Part shown: piece by piece, positions 62,769-64,000 of the stretch | Numbering within the stretch: the stretch's first letter is position 1 | Layout of the letters: every line of letters begins with the position of its first letter | Source of the DNA: Candidatus Pristimantibacillus lignocellulolyticus | GTDB lineage: Bacteria > Bacillota > Bacilli > Paenibacillales > Paenibacillaceae | DNA length: 64,000 nucleotides | Reading direction: 5' to 3' | Assembly: GCA_023639215.1 (NCBI GenBank) | Contig: CP097899.1 | Location: 1,657,501-1,721,500 of the forward strand | Position numbers and translations under genes: made by a program | The notes under the pieces: model-generated | Told to the model about the DNA's origin: nothing | Seen by the model: only the letters and a program-made list of their open reading frames with translations | The model's database searches: none

Positions 62769-62950
62769 GAGCGTTTCGTAAATTAAAAGGTTTTACACAA
62801 ATCGAACTTGCTGAAGAACTGGGTGTATCTGTTGCAGTTCTAGGTTCACTAGAACGTGGAACTAGAAGAAATGACCCCAAGTTATTGAAGCTAATAGCCA
62901 ATACATTAGATATTAGTTATGAAGAACTAATTACTATTCGGGAGGGATAA
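62738..62950 (+). CDS. yazB: Small HTH XRE-type DNA-binding protein (YazB)
   Basis: A 70-residue cro/C1-type helix-turn-helix protein. QRVRAFRKLKGFTQIELAEELGV and AVLGSLERGTRRNDPKLLKLIA, split here at about residue 31, are the helices of the fold; no sensor domain is present. AAAGGAAGG lies upstream of ATG 62738, which lies inside folK. It is in the same place as B. subtilis yazB, between folK and dusB. Targets are unknown; conserved linkage suggests it might act on the folate genes, but nothing shows this. Confidence 0.85.
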   Translation: MENDQLAQRVRAFRKLKGFTQIELAEELGVSVAVLGSLERGTRRNDPKLLKLIANTLDISYEELITIREG

Positions 62951-62958
62951 GGGGTTAC

Positions 62959-63954
62959 ATGCTGAAAATCGGAGACATCCAGATGAAAAACCAGGTGGTA
63001 CTTGCACCGATGGCAGGCGTGTGTAATCCTGCATTTCGTCTTATTGCCAAAGAGTTTGGTGCAGGTCTTGTATGCGCCGAAATGGTAAGTGATAAGGCAA
63101 TCCTACATGGTAATAAAAGAACATTAGAAATGTTATATGTTGATGAACGTGAAAAACCATTGAGCTTACAAATCGTTGGTGGAGATCGTGAGTCACTAGT
63201 TGAAGCGGCCAAAGTCGTGGATAAGCAAACAAATGCTGATATTATCGATATTAATATGGGCTGCCCTGTACCTAAAGTAACAAAATGCGATGCAGGCGCT
63301 CGTTGGTTACTTGATTCGAATAAAATTTATGAAATGGTTTCTGCTGTTGTTGATGCTGTAGATAAGCCTGTTACAGTTAAGATGCGTATCGGCTGGGATA
63401 GCGAGCATATCTTTGCAGTTGAAAATGCAAAAGCAGTTGAACGTGCTGGAGGTAGTGCAGTAAGTGTTCACGGTCGTACTAGAGAGCAACAATACACCGG
63501 CAAAGCAAACTGGGATATGATTAAACAAGTAAAAGAATCAGTATCTATACCTGTTATCGGTAATGGTGATGTGTTTGAGCCTGAAGATGCACGTAGATTA
63601 CTTGATCACACAGGTTGTGATGGCGTTATGATAGGTCGAGGAGCATTAGGTAATCCTTGGATGCTATATCGTACGATTCAATATTTGACGACCGGCCAAC
63701 TAGCAAGTGACCCAACACCACGTGAGAAGTTAGAAGTCGCGGTGCTTCATATGGACCGTCTGATTGCTCTGCGTAATGAGTCTGTTGCCGTACGTGAAAT
63801 GCGTAAACATATGGCTTGGTATATGAAAGGCTTGCCAGGTGCGGCCCGTGTGAAAGATAGGATCATGGAAGAAACGAACCGTGATCGTCTAGTGGAAGTG
63901 CTACAAGAATATGTTTATTCTTTAGATGAGATGAAACTGACTACACAAGCATAG
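62959..63954 (+). CDS. dusB: tRNA-dihydrouridine synthase B-type enzyme
   Basis: FMN enzyme reducing specific uridines in tRNA D-loops. The 331-residue protein has VVLAPMAGVCNPAFRLIAKE near residues 14-33, NMGCPVPKVTKCDAGARWLL near 101-120 with the catalytic Cys, VHGRTREQQYTGKANWD near 170-186 and GNGDVFEPEDARRLL near 200-214. GAGGGATAAGGGG precedes ATG 62959. It is yacF in B. subtilis. The window ends 46 bases after its stop; lysS would be expected next. Confidence 0.95.
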   Translation: MLKIGDIQMKNQVVLAPMAGVCNPAFRLIAKEFGAGLVCAEMVSDKAILHGNKRTLEMLYVDEREKPLSLQIVGGDRESLVEAAKVVDKQTNADIIDINMGCPVPKVTKCDAGARWLLDSNKIYEMVSAVVDAVDKPVTVKMRIGWDSEHIFAVENAKAVERAGGSAVSVHGRTREQQYTGKANWDMIKQVKESVSIPVIGNGDVFEPEDARRLLDHTGCDGVMIGRGALGNPWMLYRTIQYLTTGQLASDPTPREKLEVAVLHMDRLIALRNESVAVREMRKHMAWYMKGLPGAARVKDRIMEETNRDRLVEVLQEYVYSLDEMKLTTQA

Positions 63955-64000
63955 TAGTCATCGCAGAGAGGGTTAATGAGTAGCGTTATTCGCTAATATT

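Overview
The window is a chromosomal housekeeping and sporulation region from a spore-forming Firmicute. Its gene order and protein sequences resemble Paenibacillus and relatives; the genus is inferred, not proven. It starts inside a 23S rRNA gene followed by 5S, then runs through a close counterpart of the Bacillus subtilis csfB-to-dusB (yaaO...yacF) region. Almost all genes lie on the + strand. The only supported - strand genes are a small membrane protein and abrB.

Layout. 1-2602: end of an rRNA operon. 2603-3398: gene-free DNA with degenerate repeats. 3399-6382: a secreted Big2-repeat protein and an unrecognised membrane protein. 6567-12237: csfB, a PLP decarboxylase, tmk, darA, yaaR, holB, ricT, yabA. 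12600-17186: trmN6, rsmI, abrB (-), an HD phosphohydrolase, tatD. 17485-24527: a probable c-di-AMP riboswitch, yabE, rnmV, ksgA, yabG, veg, sspF, ispE, purR. 24720-31768: spoVG, glmU, pth, fin, mfd. 31843-39821: a PrsA-type lipoprotein, spoVT, a MurJ/SpoVB-type flippase, yabN, hup, rqcP, yabP, yabQ, divIC, yabR. 40348-49457: spoIIE, yabS, yabT, tilS, hprT, ftsH. 49796-56207: nadABC, coaX, hslO and a parvulin. 56324-63954: cysK and the folate cluster pabB-pabA-pabC-folP-folB-folK, a small HTH gene and dusB.

Themes. Sporulation control is dense (csfB, abrB, spoVG, fin, spoVT, yabP/Q, spoIIE, yabG, sspF). Readable promoters fit this: a sigma-H promoter at spoVG, a 21-bp-spacer Spo0A-type promoter at spoIIE and tandem sigma-A promoters at veg. 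Cyclic-di-AMP appears twice: the receptor DarA and a probable riboswitch before yabE. Translation and RNA maturation genes (ksgA, rnmV, pth, rqcP, tilS, trmN6, rsmI, dusB) and cofactor genes (NAD, CoA, folate) fill most of the rest. Compared with the remembered B. subtilis order, metS, yazA, yabJ, prs and ctc are not here, while nadABC, hup and a prsA-like gene are inserted.

The most unusual signal is not a gene. At least ten intergenic gaps carry members of one modular, palindrome-rich repeat family: outer inverted ends like GTTCAAAAAGCGGGCTTT, an inner CGTGATCACG palindrome, GTGTAC/GTACAC hairpins and GTTTCT/AGAAAC hairpins. Copies occur singly, in pairs and as a 185-bp tandem array; one supplies the last codons and stop of pabB. 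A separate 86-bp tandem array precedes pabA, and a third, unrelated leader repeat precedes pth (twice) and yabS. No transposase, prophage, CRISPR array or tRNA gene was found.
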